This document shows positions 53,518 to 63,029 of a stretch of DNA of 64,000 bases, one piece after another. This DNA is from Agarivorans gilvus (GTDB lineage Bacteria > Pseudomonadota > Gammaproteobacteria > Enterobacterales > Celerinatantimonadaceae), in contig NZ_CP013021.1 in NCBI RefSeq assembly GCF_001420915.1, positions 3,279,501 through 3,343,500 of the forward strand, given 5' to 3'. The position numbers and the translations under genes were made by a program. Position 1 is the stretch's first letter, and each line of letters starts with the position of its first letter. Below the pieces are notes generated by a model. It ran no database searches. It was not told the origin of the DNA and was given only the letters and a program-made list of their open reading frames with translations.

Positions 53518-54492
53518 ATGTCTGAAACACTTTGGCAACCCTCCGCCAGCATCGAAGTCCTAAAACACAAAGCTAAAATTATTAGTGAAATCAGGCGTTT
53601 TTTTGCGCAGCGACAGGTTTTGGAAGTCGACACGCCTAGTTTGAGTCAAGCCTGTGTAAGTGACGTGCATCTACATAGTTTTTCCACCACGCTTACTGGG
53701 CCTGCTGCACCTCATTCCCAGCCGCTGTATTTACAAACTTCTCCCGAGTTTCATATGAAGCGTTTACTGGCTGCGGGCAGTGGTTGTATCTATCAAATTG
53801 CGAAGGCTTTTCGTAATGAGGAGGCGGGGCGCATACACAACCCTGAATTTACTATGTTGGAATGGTATCGCTTGGGCTTTGATCATTTCGACTTAATGGA
53901 TGAGATAGACGTTTTGCTTGAGCAAGTGCTCGCTTGGCAGCCAGCGGAGCGTTTGTCTTATGTAGAGGCTTTTGAGCGGCATCTGGGGATTAACCCCTTA
54001 AACGCGACACAAGCTGAGTTTATTGAATCGGCAAAAGCCTTCAATGTGGCAGATTTGGTGGCACAAGAAACGAATAGAGACACTATTTTGCAACTGTTAT
54101 TTAGCTATGCAGTGGAACCTAAAATTGGTCAACAACGTCCTTGTTTTGTGTATCACTTCCCGGCCTCTCAGGCGGCGCTAGCTAAAATTTCTGCTCAAGA
54201 TCCGCAAGTGGCTGAGCGTTTTGAACTGTATTACCAAGGGGTAGAGCTAGCTAACGGTTTTCATGAGCTTACCGATGCCAGTGAACAAGCACAGCGTTTT
54301 GCTAAGGATCAGCGCGTAAGAGCGGCTCAGGGCTTAGCGCCAGCACAAATCGACCAGCGCTTCTTGGCCGCCTTGAGTGCTGGTTTACCCGCTTGTGCGG
54401 GAGTGGCCTTGGGAATCGATCGTCTATTGATGCTAGCTTTAGATGAGCAGCACTTGGCTGCGGTACAAAGTTTCAGCATTGAGCGGGCATAA
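53518..54492 (+). CDS. epmA: EF-P--(R)-beta-lysine ligase
   Basis: Class II lysyl-tRNA synthetase paralogue that lacks the tRNA-binding domain and attaches beta-lysine to EF-P. The 324 residues show motif 2 (FRNEEAGRIHNPEFTMLEWY) and motif 3 (GVALGIDRLLMLAL) intact, beginning ASIEVLKHKAKIISEIRRFF. It is divergent from frdA, as in E. coli. Its partner epmB and substrate efp are 4.5 kb away. Confidence 0.96.
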   Translation: MSETLWQPSASIEVLKHKAKIISEIRRFFAQRQVLEVDTPSLSQACVSDVHLHSFSTTLTGPAAPHSQPLYLQTSPEFHMKRLLAAGSGCIYQIAKAFRNEEAGRIHNPEFTMLEWYRLGFDHFDLMDEIDVLLEQVLAWQPAERLSYVEAFERHLGINPLNATQAEFIESAKAFNVADLVAQETNRDTILQLLFSYAVEPKIGQQRPCFVYHFPASQAALAKISAQDPQVAERFELYYQGVELANGFHELTDASEQAQRFAKDQRVRAAQGLAPAQIDQRFLAALSAGLPACAGVALGIDRLLMLALDEQHLAAVQSFSIERA

Positions 54493-54524
54493 CAAAGGGG
54501 GGGGGCACCAAGGCCCCCAAATGA

Positions 54525-55927
54525 TTACAGTAATACCATCATTGCAATGTAGAGAAGCGCAAGACCTGTGCCACCGATGATGCCGCCGACTTTAATTAAG
54601 TCTTTGGTTTCGATGAAACCAGTGGAGTAAGCCAAGGCGTTTGGCGGCGTACTCACCGGTAGCATCATGCCTAGCGAGGCTGACAAAGCCACAATGACCA
54701 GTAGGGTAGTTATGCCACCGTCGCCATCTAAACCGCTTAGGCTGGTGGCCACGGCTGCGGCAATCGGCATAATTAAGTTAGCGGTGGCAGTATTTGACAT
54801 AAAGTTGGCCATCACCACACAAATGATGGATAGCACCACGATTACCGCCATGGTGGGTAGAGCAGTAAAGTCGATGGAGGTGGCTATTTTGGACGCTAAG
54901 CCGCTTTCTTCCAAGGCCATGCCCATGGCTATCCCCCTGCAACTAACCACAATACATCCCAATTGAATAATTTGAGATCTTCTTTGCTAATCACCCCGGT
55001 GAGGGTAAATATTGCCAGAGGAATAATCGCCACCACATAGCTGTTCATGCCATGCCATGCGGTACTAAGCCAAAGTAAAATGGTTAACGCAAAGGTGAAA
55101 TAAACGATGTAAGCGCGTGGACTTCTCTGAAATTTTCCATCCAGTTTTAATTCTAGTACGCCAGTTTTAGAGGGATAAAATTTACATAGAATGAACCACG
55201 CAATTGCTAGTTGAACTACTACGAAGGGAATACCAAAGGACATCCATGAGGCAAAGGTCACTTGCCCTTCAGGAATGTATTGCAGGGCAATCGCATTGGG
55301 CGGTGTACCGATGGGGGTGCCTATCCCACCGGTATTAGCTGCAACCGGAATAGCTAAAATAAGTCCTTTCATGCCTAGGTCAGATTTAGGTGCAGCGGCG
55401 ATTAACGGCCCGACAATGGCTAGCATCATTACGGTGGTGGCGGTATTACTCATAAACATACTGAATACAGCGGTAATCAACATGATGCCAAGCATGATCA
55501 TAGGAATGCGTTTACCAAAGGGTTTTAGTAATACTCGCGCTAGGTTGTTATCTAGTTCAAATTTGGAAGCCGCAATGGCTAAGGCAAAACCGCCCATAAA
55601 TAGAATAATAATGGGCGATGAAAAGGCATTAAAGATATGGCTGTAGGGGATCAGCTCGCCCATCGGAACAGGGCCATTGTCGATAACGAAAGCGTTTATC
55701 CCCTGATTGGATATCAGCACTAATTCAAGCGTGATAATGAGCAGTGAGGTGGCAAATACCGGCACCGGCTCAAATATCCATAGTAGCGCCGCCAATACAA
55801 AAATCGCGATGATTCTATGCTGAATTATCGTCAGTTCAGGTAGCGGAATGGTGCTGGTGGGAAGAGCTAAGATAAGAAGTGGAATTACAAAACAAACCAA
55901 GAGCTTATAGTTTTTATGCAGGGCCAT
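54525..55927 (-). pseudogene. SLC13/DASS Na+-dicarboxylate symporter with a one-base frameshift
   Basis: The N-terminal 332 codons and the C-terminal piece together match DASS carriers such as VcINDY. Both SNT motifs are present (SNTATTVMML and SNTATANLIM), as are both TPPNA motifs (TPPNAIALQY and TPPNALAYST). The frame breaks at 54933-54937, a run of five G on the coding strand in WLVAGG; with six G it reads straight on as GIAMGMALEESG. The carrier would import succinate, fumarate or similar acids with Na+ and neighbours fumarate reductase. Start taken at 55927. It is either a real knockout or a sequence error. Confidence 0.88.
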
Positions 55928-55995
55928 GTTATTCAGTCCTAGACTAATCAATTGGGGTAGCGAGGTTTACCCCACTACGATACCCAAAGCCCTGT

Positions 55996-58900
55996 TTAGG
56001 TATTGAGAGATATATCTAATTGTGGGTAGGCTATCTCTATGTTATTTGCCTTAAACTTGTCATTGATCAAACTGTAAAGCTCGTGACTCATCGGTAAGCG
56101 GTAATTCATTTCGCTTACGTGCACTCGCATCTCAAACTTCAAGCCGTTGTTGGTAAATTCGGTGAAGTAGATCTCGGGCGGCGGGTTATCTAAGACTAAA
56201 CTGTTTTCTTGTACCGCTTGTTGCAATAACTCGGTGACCAATTGGCAATCTGAGCCTTGTTTTACTTGAACTTTTAATACCACACGAGTGATCGGATCGG
56301 TTAGTGACCAGTTTACAAACTGCTCGGTAATAAAGGCTTTGTTGGGCACAATAATTTCTTTGCGGTCCCAGTCAACAATGGTGGTGGCGCGAGTTTCAAT
56401 ATTAGAAATGGTGCCGGTGAGCTCACGTATCGTCACGGTGTCACCAATACGAATGGGTTTCTCAAATAAGATAATTAGGCCGGAAATAAAGTTGGCAAAG
56501 ATTTCTTGTAAACCAAAGCCTAAGCCCACACTGAGCGCGGCGACTAACCATTGCAGCTTAGACCACTCGATACCCAGCAAGCCAAATCCGGAAAAGATAC
56601 TAAATAAAATAACCAAATAGTTAACAATGGTGGTAATCGCAAAGCCGGTTCCCGGTCCTAGGGATAGATGCTGCAGCAACATTAATTCCAGTAAGCCGGG
56701 CAGATTGCGAACCACCACTACGGCGAAGGCAAAAACCAATAAGGCTGAGCCTAGCGAGCGTAAGGTGATGGCATCAACCGTGGCAATGCCCGCGCGATTG
56801 CTGCTGCTTTCCCATAGCGTGACATTATCAAGAAAAGAAAACGCGCTGGTCATCTCAGACCAAACAAACAATAACACTAAGGCCAGTGATAACAGCAAGG
56901 CGACTCGCAGTAGCCCTAAGGATTGAGCACTGATGGTATCTAAGTCGATCTCTGGCTCTTCGATGTTTTCGCTTAGCGTAGGGTTGCCAAGTTCTTCTTC
57001 CGCATGTTGTTGGGCAATCATCTCTGCTCGACGCGTTTTAGCGCGATCAAAGGCAATCCTGCGACGTTGCAACAGCATCCAGCGATGAACCAGTAAATAA
57101 GCCAGTAGGAATACACTGGCGATAACGAAGCTAATTACGATTTGCCAGTAGACGCTTAAGGCGGTGGCGAAAAATCCTGCTGCGACGGCTGTCGCCGCGA
57201 TTAAAGGAACACTAATCAAACTTCCCCAAATCAGCTTCTTGGCTAGTTGCGGCGCTTTAATGATATCTAAGCGGTAGTCCACTGGCAGTTCAAGTTTATA
57301 GATAAGATGGAAGCCATAGGCTATCCATAACATGAGGGCGATAAAGCTTAAGCGCGCTAAGCCGCTATAGGCTGGGTGAGAGCTTTGTAAGATGCCAAGG
57401 CTCAGCACAAACACCCCCGGTAAGCTGGTATAAACTAGGCGTCTAATTAAGCTTATGGCTTGGCTGATATTGACTAAAGGCCATTTAAAATGGGTATTGA
57501 GTAGGCCATTTTTCTGGCAAAACTGTTGTAACAGTTGGAATAGCCATAAGACTGTGGCCACTTTCATTAGTGCTTCGCCCACATCACGAGCAAAGGGGTA
57601 TTCCCAATTGTAATTGAGTGCAAAACCAAGACTGCCGATAAATAAGGCTAGGGGAGTTGCAAAGGCCGCACTCACTAATAGATTGGTGAAGGTATAACTG
57701 TATTTGTCGCGAGTAATATTGCCTATCTTTGACGCGATACGTTGTAAATAGGCTTTTAGCCACTGTTGCTTTAAATAATGAACATAGATGATGCTGGCAA
57801 AGACTAGACAGAACCATAGCAACCACCACCAAGATAAACTCTCTAAGGCTTGGCTTAGTTGGCTAAGTTGTTGGGGGGAAAATAACCAGATAACAGCTTG
57901 GCGAATCTCACTGAAAAAGCTCAGATCGATGGCTTTTACATCGGCCGTCCAAAACAATTCTTGGTTGGCTTCTTGATTGATGGAGTGCAGTTGGTCATTG
58001 AGCTTGGAGTAATCGAGTTTTAGTCGAGCTAGCTCAAATAAGCGGGCATCTAACTCTAACAAATACTTGTCGGAGAGCTGCTGATTAAGCTTGAGCTGTT
58101 GGTTTAAAGTTTGTTGCTGAGCTTCCGTTAAGCTTTTAATAAACGCTTGCTGCTGCTGTTGCTCGATCGCGCGTTGGCTGTATATCAGATTTTGATGGCG
58201 GTGTTTGTTGATCCGCACTTGAATGATTTGTTGTTCAATTTGCGCTACGGCTTTGGGCTTAGGCAGGCTAGCAATTTGCTCACGTAAGTACTCGCCGTAA
58301 GAGCGGGTTACCTTAAGCCAAGAGACCTGCTCTTTGAAGTTAGCGAAGGTTAGCTTGATGTAATCAAGCTCTTCATTAACCTGCTGCTGTAGGCTAGCGA
58401 TGTGCTCGCTTTGTTCAAACAAGGCTGATAATTGATTTTGTAAATATTGGTTTTGTTGTAATAGCTCTTCAACAAAAGGTTCCTGCATTAATTCAGGAGA
58501 GGAAAAAGCCAATTGCTGAGAAAGGTTTTTAGCTTCCGCACGGTGTTCCTCGGTTAAACGGTTTTTCAGGCGCTCTACAATGCGCTTTTCAGCAAGCTGC
58601 TTGCGGTGTTGCAGGCTAAGTTCCAGTTGCAATAATTCATTGCGATGGTTGGCACTTTGGGCTGCCAATTCGAGCATGGCTATTTGCGCGCTGAGGCTAG
58701 CCTCATTCACTTGGGCTTTTACCCGCTGTGCTTCTTCAATTTCACTTAATACGCCAAATTGCAATTGCTCTAGTTGGCGACGAACAGTTTTTAGTTGTTC
58801 ACGCAGGGGGCCACTGCGCTGGTGGCTTTCACTGACATCGAGATCGATGGCGTATTGTTGCTGTTTTAGCTCGTCAATTTTGAGGTTGGTATTGTTGAGC

Positions 58901-59262
58901 TGGGTCTGCCAAGAGACTAATTGAGCGTTCAGTTGCTTGGTATTGTAGCGACTCAGTTGCGGTAATTGCGGGGCTTGGTATTGATTTATCTCGTTTTGAA
59001 TATTTTTACGTAATTGAGCAAAGTTGTTGATGACATTACGGTAAGTTTTGGCTTTTTCACGATATTGATTCCCTTCTTTGAGCAGGGCTAGGGATTCTTC
59101 GTAAATTAGCTGCTGTTGCTGAGTATTGAGGTTGTTGGGCTGGGTATCAAGGTTGCTTATTAAGCCTTTTAAATGAGTTTCGCCGGCGCTATTGGCTAAC
59201 ACCGAAGTGCTTAACAACAGTAGGAAAAAAACGAGACATTGGCGAAGAAGTTTTGAAGTCAT
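55996..59262 (-). CDS. mscM: MscK/MscM-family mechanosensitive channel
   Basis: The 1088-residue protein has a signal peptide, a very long coiled-coil periplasmic region (about residues 25-470, rich in Q and L heptads), some ten membrane helices and a C-terminal MscS domain with the pore helix and GLQEIFANFISGLIILFEKPIRIGDTV. It opens under membrane tension to relieve osmotic shock. It follows psd on the same strand, as yjeP does in E. coli, 127 bases away. MscK is an alternative name by size, but position favours MscM. Confidence 0.92.
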   Translation of the reverse strand: MTSKLLRQCLVFFLLLLSTSVLANSAGETHLKGLISNLDTQPNNLNTQQQQLIYEESLALLKEGNQYREKAKTYRNVINNFAQLRKNIQNEINQYQAPQLPQLSRYNTKQLNAQLVSWQTQLNNTNLKIDELKQQQYAIDLDVSESHQRSGPLREQLKTVRRQLEQLQFGVLSEIEEAQRVKAQVNEASLSAQIAMLELAAQSANHRNELLQLELSLQHRKQLAEKRIVERLKNRLTEEHRAEAKNLSQQLAFSSPELMQEPFVEELLQQNQYLQNQLSALFEQSEHIASLQQQVNEELDYIKLTFANFKEQVSWLKVTRSYGEYLREQIASLPKPKAVAQIEQQIIQVRINKHRHQNLIYSQRAIEQQQQQAFIKSLTEAQQQTLNQQLKLNQQLSDKYLLELDARLFELARLKLDYSKLNDQLHSINQEANQELFWTADVKAIDLSFFSEIRQAVIWLFSPQQLSQLSQALESLSWWWLLWFCLVFASIIYVHYLKQQWLKAYLQRIASKIGNITRDKYSYTFTNLLVSAAFATPLALFIGSLGFALNYNWEYPFARDVGEALMKVATVLWLFQLLQQFCQKNGLLNTHFKWPLVNISQAISLIRRLVYTSLPGVFVLSLGILQSSHPAYSGLARLSFIALMLWIAYGFHLIYKLELPVDYRLDIIKAPQLAKKLIWGSLISVPLIAATAVAAGFFATALSVYWQIVISFVIASVFLLAYLLVHRWMLLQRRRIAFDRAKTRRAEMIAQQHAEEELGNPTLSENIEEPEIDLDTISAQSLGLLRVALLLSLALVLLFVWSEMTSAFSFLDNVTLWESSSNRAGIATVDAITLRSLGSALLVFAFAVVVVRNLPGLLELMLLQHLSLGPGTGFAITTIVNYLVILFSIFSGFGLLGIEWSKLQWLVAALSVGLGFGLQEIFANFISGLIILFEKPIRIGDTVTIRELTGTISNIETRATTIVDWDRKEIIVPNKAFITEQFVNWSLTDPITRVVLKVQVKQGSDCQLVTELLQQAVQENSLVLDNPPPEIYFTEFTNNGLKFEMRVHVSEMNYRLPMSHELYSLINDKFKANNIEIAYPQLDISLNT

Positions 59263-59389
59263 GAGGAGCAGCCTAGCTGAGTCGCGTTTGCCATATTAAT
59301 ACAGCCCTAGTGTATATTAAATCAATGAAATTAGTGTATTGATTGTAAAAAGGATGGCCCAAAGCTGATTGCTTGGGCCAATTTAGGGA

Positions 59390-60241
59390 CTAGCGTTGGG
59401 TGGCGAAATGACTACCCATGACGGTGGCCTTGCCGGGGGCTAAAGAGGCTTCAAATTCAACGGCATCTTTAGCAAACAACATCACCACTGTTGAGCCTAA
59501 CTTAAAGCGCCCCATTTCATCGCCTTTATCTAGGCTGATGTCTTGATCTTGATAATCCCAAGTGAAGACTTGTTTCGCTCCTGGCGGGGTAATAGTGCCA
59601 GACCATACGGTCTCAATGCTGGCAACGATGGTGGCGCCAACCAATACCATGGCCATGGGGCCTAAGTCGGTGTCAAAAATGGCGACTACGCGTTCGTTTC
59701 TGGCAAACAAATTCGGCACGTTAGCCGCGGTTAGCGGGTTTACCGAAAATAGCTGGCCGGGTACATAAACCATTTTACGTAGCTTGCCTTTACAGGGCAT
59801 GTGAATGCGGTGGTAGTCTTTGGGGGCTAAATAAATCGTAGCAAATTCGCCATCGGCAAATTCTTCAGCGAGGGCTTTATCGCCGCCCAGTAAATCGCGA
59901 GCGCTGTAGTCATGGCCTTTAGCCTGAATAATTCGGCCATGTTGAATTTGTCCTAACTGGCTAACTGCACCATCTACTGGGTGGGCTAATTGCTTAGCAT
60001 CAGCCACGATGGGGCGGGCGCCTGATTTTAGAGGGCGAGTAAAAAAGGCGTTAAAGCTAGCATAGTCGCTGGCCTCACCGTGCAGTGCATCGCTCATATC
60101 CACCTGATAGTGATTGATGAATTTTTGGATGAGCCAATGGCTGAGTTTTCCGGCTTCTGCTTCAGCGAGTTTTCCTACTAAACGGGATAAACCATGCTGG
60201 GGAAAGCAGTATTGAGCGGTAACTTTGATTTTGTCTAACAC
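59390..60241 (-). CDS. psd: Phosphatidylserine decarboxylase proenzyme
   Basis: Makes phosphatidylethanolamine at the inner membrane. The 283-residue proenzyme contains the self-cleavage site LGST (in FKLGSTVVML), where the serine becomes the pyruvoyl group, and the conserved HPVDGAVS and YHRIHMPCKG motifs. It starts MLDKIKVTAQYCFPQH, close to the enterobacterial protein. It lies between rsgA and mscM on the same strand. Confidence 0.96.
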   Translation of the reverse strand: MLDKIKVTAQYCFPQHGLSRLVGKLAEAEAGKLSHWLIQKFINHYQVDMSDALHGEASDYASFNAFFTRPLKSGARPIVADAKQLAHPVDGAVSQLGQIQHGRIIQAKGHDYSARDLLGGDKALAEEFADGEFATIYLAPKDYHRIHMPCKGKLRKMVYVPGQLFSVNPLTAANVPNLFARNERVVAIFDTDLGPMAMVLVGATIVASIETVWSGTITPPGAKQVFTWDYQDQDISLDKGDEMGRFKLGSTVVMLFAKDAVEFEASLAPGKATVMGSHFATQR

Positions 60242-60272
60242 ACTTCACTCTCGTTATATTAAATTTATTCAG

Positions 60273-61316
60273 TTAGTTATTTTTACCGGGAATATTCCGG
60301 TTGGGTTTGTTGGCTTCCATCGTTTCTAGGATCCGCTGATAACTATCAAAGCGTTGCTGTGAAACGCTGCCAGAGTCTATGGCCTCTTGTATTGCACAAC
60401 CAGGATCGCCTTGGTGCTTACAGTCGCGGAAACGGCATTGGTTTAACCAAGGCCGCAACTCTATAAAGCCCCATGCGACCCTTTCTTTGGCTAAGTGCCA
60501 AAGCTGAAACTCTCGCACTCCTGGAGAGTCAATTAATCTGCCACCACAACTTAAGTGATATAACCGGGCGGTAGTGGTGGTGTGTTGTCCAAGGCCAGAG
60601 ACTTCCGAGACTTCTTTGGTATCGATGCTTTGTTCTGGCAATAATGCATTTACCAAGGAGCTTTTTCCTACCCCCGATTGGCCAACAAAAATACTGGTTT
60701 TATTGTTTAAGTATTGGTTTAAATCATTTAAACCTTCAACTTGCTTAGTACTGGCGAACACCACCTTATAACCCAGTCCCTGATAAAGTGATAATTGGCG
60801 CTCTATGGCTTGGCGCTGCTTGGTATCGAGTAGGTCTACTTTGTTGAGCAGAATCACCGGCTCTAAGCCTACGTCTTCAACTGCTACGAGGTAGCGGTCA
60901 ACAATGCTGGTGGAAAACTCGGGAAGAACAGCTGAAACGATCACTACTTGATCGATATTGGCGGCGATGGCTTTGATGCCGTCATAAAAATCGGGACGGG
61001 TTAATTCTGAACGACGCTCGTGGCGAGCTTCAATTACCCCGCGAATGCCGGACTGCTCTTCACTACCGGCGCGCCATACCACTTCGTCTCCGGTGACTAA
61101 AGAACCTAGAGAGCGGCGCATATTGCAACGAAAAACCTCGCCAGTACTAGACTCAACGTCAGCATGTTGGCCAAAGCGGCTGATGATGGTGCCTTCCTGT
61201 TGAGGCCCTAATTGCTCATCAAGCCATTGATGGGTTTCTTGCTTTTTTAAGCGCTTTTGTTGGTTGCTGCGCACTCGGCGAAGCTGACCTTGGCTCAGTT
61301 TCTTTCTCTTTGTCAC
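60273..61316 (-). CDS. rsgA: Ribosome small-subunit GTPase RsgA
   Basis: Assists late maturation of the 30S subunit. The 347 residues have a basic N-terminus, an OB fold (FRCNMRRSLGSLVTGDEV), a circularly permuted GTPase domain in the order NKVDLL, GQSGVGKSSLVNALL, DSPGVREF, and a zinc-binding C-terminus with CRFRDCKHQGDPGC. It lies upstream of psd and divergent from orn, as in other gammaproteobacteria. Confidence 0.97.
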   Translation of the reverse strand: MTKRKKLSQGQLRRVRSNQQKRLKKQETHQWLDEQLGPQQEGTIISRFGQHADVESSTGEVFRCNMRRSLGSLVTGDEVVWRAGSEEQSGIRGVIEARHERRSELTRPDFYDGIKAIAANIDQVVIVSAVLPEFSTSIVDRYLVAVEDVGLEPVILLNKVDLLDTKQRQAIERQLSLYQGLGYKVVFASTKQVEGLNDLNQYLNNKTSIFVGQSGVGKSSLVNALLPEQSIDTKEVSEVSGLGQHTTTTARLYHLSCGGRLIDSPGVREFQLWHLAKERVAWGFIELRPWLNQCRFRDCKHQGDPGCAIQEAIDSGSVSQQRFDSYQRILETMEANKPNRNIPGKNN

Positions 61317-61407
61317 GAAAACTGCTATTCAAGTAAGGGTAATAAATCGCTATGATACCGCTTATCAAAGATTTGCGGAAAATTTTTCCACATTAAATAG
61401 GGTTCAC

Positions 61408-61962
61408 ATGAGTGTTAGCGAACAGAATTTAGTTTGGGTTGATATGGAGATGACAGGTCTCGAGCCCATGAGTGATCGTGTTTTAGAGATCGCGACCATT
61501 GTTACCGATGCACAATTAAATATTTTAGCTGAAGGGCCAGTGATCGCGGTTCATCAGCCTGATGACGTGCTGGCGGGCATGGATGAATGGTGCACCAATA
61601 CTCATACTGGGTCTGGTTTGGTTGACCGAGTGCGAGCCAGTAAGGTGAACGAGCAGCAAGCGGCTGAACAAACGATTGAGTTCATCAAACAGTGGGTTCC
61701 CAAAGGCGTATCACCGATGTGTGGTAATAGCATTGGTCAAGACCGTCGCTTTATGCATCAATACTTGCCCGAATTAGAACAATTCTTTCATTATCGAAAT
61801 ATTGATGTGAGCACCGTTAAAGAATTAGCGCGCCGTTGGCGGCCTGAAGTTTTAAATGGATTCAGCAAAAGCGGTACCCATTTAGCTTTAGATGATATTC
61901 GCGAATCCATCGCGGAAATGCAGCACTATCAGAAAACTTTCTTTAAACTGGGCGAAAACTAA
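61408..61962 (+). CDS. orn: Oligoribonuclease
   Basis: DEDDh 3'-5' exonuclease that degrades RNA dinucleotides, including pGpG from c-di-GMP breakdown. The 184 residues carry VDMEMTGLEP, the second Asp in GQDRRFMHQYLPE and HLALDDIRESI. It immediately precedes the tRNA-Gly cluster, the same order as orn-glyVXY in E. coli. Confidence 0.97.
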   Translation: MSVSEQNLVWVDMEMTGLEPMSDRVLEIATIVTDAQLNILAEGPVIAVHQPDDVLAGMDEWCTNTHTGSGLVDRVRASKVNEQQAAEQTIEFIKQWVPKGVSPMCGNSIGQDRRFMHQYLPELEQFFHYRNIDVSTVKELARRWRPEVLNGFSKSGTHLALDDIRESIAEMQHYQKTFFKLGEN

Positions 61963-62002
61963 ACAAACAGTTTTAACGACGTGTTTTTTTTAATTTCAGC
62001 TC

Positions 62003-62030
62003 TTGCAAAGGTAAAAATTCCTCGTATAAT
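62003..62030 (+). promoter_or_regulatory. Promoter of the tRNA-Gly cluster
   Basis: TTGCAA (62003-62008) and a perfect TATAAT (62025-62030) are 16 bases apart. The following TCGCAGCCC is a GC-rich discriminator typical of stringently controlled stable-RNA promoters, about 50 bases upstream of the first tRNA. Confidence 0.85.
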
Positions 62031-62089
62031 TCGCAGCCCTAAACAGCGTGAAGCCACGGCTTGAGCTTGTTTAGTTATTGCTTATTTAA

Positions 62090-62165
62090 GCGGCACTAGC
62101 TCAGTTGGTAGAGCGCAACCTTGCCAAGGTTGAGGTCACCGGTTCGAACCCGGTGTGCCGCTCCA
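62090..62165 (+). tRNA. tRNA-Gly (GCC), copy 1
   Basis: A complete 76-base tRNA with encoded CCA end. The acceptor stem pairs GCGGCAC with GTGCCGC, and the anticodon GCC is at positions 34-36. The TTCGAAC T-loop is standard. It is the first of three identical copies. Confidence 0.97.
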
Positions 62166-62223
62166 AACTAAAGCGCACTGGCTTTGAATGTTTTAAATAT
62201 TCTAAATAGTGATACAGGATTAA

Positions 62224-62475
62224 GCGGCACTAGCTCAGTGTGGGTATAAAGAGTAGCGCAACCTTCGGGTGAAGCGAAATACACACAAAATAGTGATATA
62301 GATTTAAGCGGCACTAGCTCAGTGTGGGTATGAAGAGTAGCGCAACCTTTGGGTGAAGCGAAATACACACTAAATAGTGATAAAGATTTAAGCGGCACTA
62401 GCTCAGTGTGGGTATAAAGAGTAGCGCAACCTTCGGGTGAAGCGAAAAACACACTAAATAGTGATAAAGATTTAA
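62224..62475 (+). repeat. Three tandem 84-bp units containing tRNA-Gly 5' pieces
   Basis: Units start at 62224, 62308 and 62392 and run without gaps into tRNA copy 2. Each begins with the first 16 bases of the tRNA (GCGGCACTAGCTCAGT), then a short insertion (GTGGGTATAAAG or GTATGAAG), then TAGCGCAACCTT from the D-arm to the anticodon stem. It then runs into 40 bases unrelated to the tRNA 3' half (with TAAATAGTGATA, shared with the spacer). The 3' half, anticodon and T-arm are missing, so no working tRNA can form. The spacer from 62166 to 62223 precedes them. Confidence 0.93.
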
Positions 62476-62551
62476 GCGGCACTAGCTCAGTTGGTAGAGC
62501 GCAACCTTGCCAAGGTTGAGGTCACCGGTTCGAACCCGGTGTGCCGCTCCA
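62476..62551 (+). tRNA. tRNA-Gly (GCC), copy 2
   Basis: Identical to copy 1, including CCA. Its 5' leader is the end of an 84-bp unit (AAGATTTAA). Confidence 0.97.
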
Positions 62552-62609
62552 AACTAAAGCGCACTGGCTTTGAATGTTTTAAATATTCTAAATAGTGATA
62601 GAGAATTAA

Positions 62610-63029
62610 GCGGCACTAGCTCAGTGTGGGTATGAAGAGTAGCGCAACCTTCGGGTGAAGCGAAATACACACTAAATAGTGATAAAGATTTAAGCGGCAC
62701 TAGCTCAGTGTGGGTATGAAGAGTAGCGCAACCTTTGGGTGAAGCGAAATACACACTAAATAGTGATAAAGATTTAAGCGGCACTAGCTCAGTGTGGGTA
62801 TAAAGAGTAGCGCAACCTTCGGGTGAAGCGAAAAACACACTAAATAGTGATAAAGATTTAAGCGGCACTAGCTCAGTGTGGGTATAAAGAGTAGCGCAAC
62901 CTTCGGGTGAAGCGAAAAACACACTAAATAGTGATAAAGATTTAAGCGGCACTAGCTCAGTGTGGGTATAAAGAGTAGCGCAACCTTCGGGTGAAGCGAA
63001 AAACACACTAAATAGTGATAAAGATTTAA
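62610..63029 (+). repeat. Five tandem 84-bp units containing tRNA-Gly 5' pieces
   Basis: Units start at 62610, 62694, 62778, 62862 and 62946. The second is identical to the middle unit of the first array. The last three are identical to each other and to the final unit of the first array. The 58-base segment 62552-62609 before them nearly repeats 62166-62223. The order suggests a block duplication followed by expansion of the last unit from one to three. Confidence 0.93.

Noticed and set aside
54496..54505. Run of nine G as a possible phase-variation switch
   Set aside because: It lies between the stops of two convergent genes, outside any coding frame or promoter I can identify.
62224..63029. 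CRISPR-like array
   Set aside because: The 84-bp units are directly adjacent with no unique spacers, no cas genes are in the window, and the units derive from tRNA-Gly.
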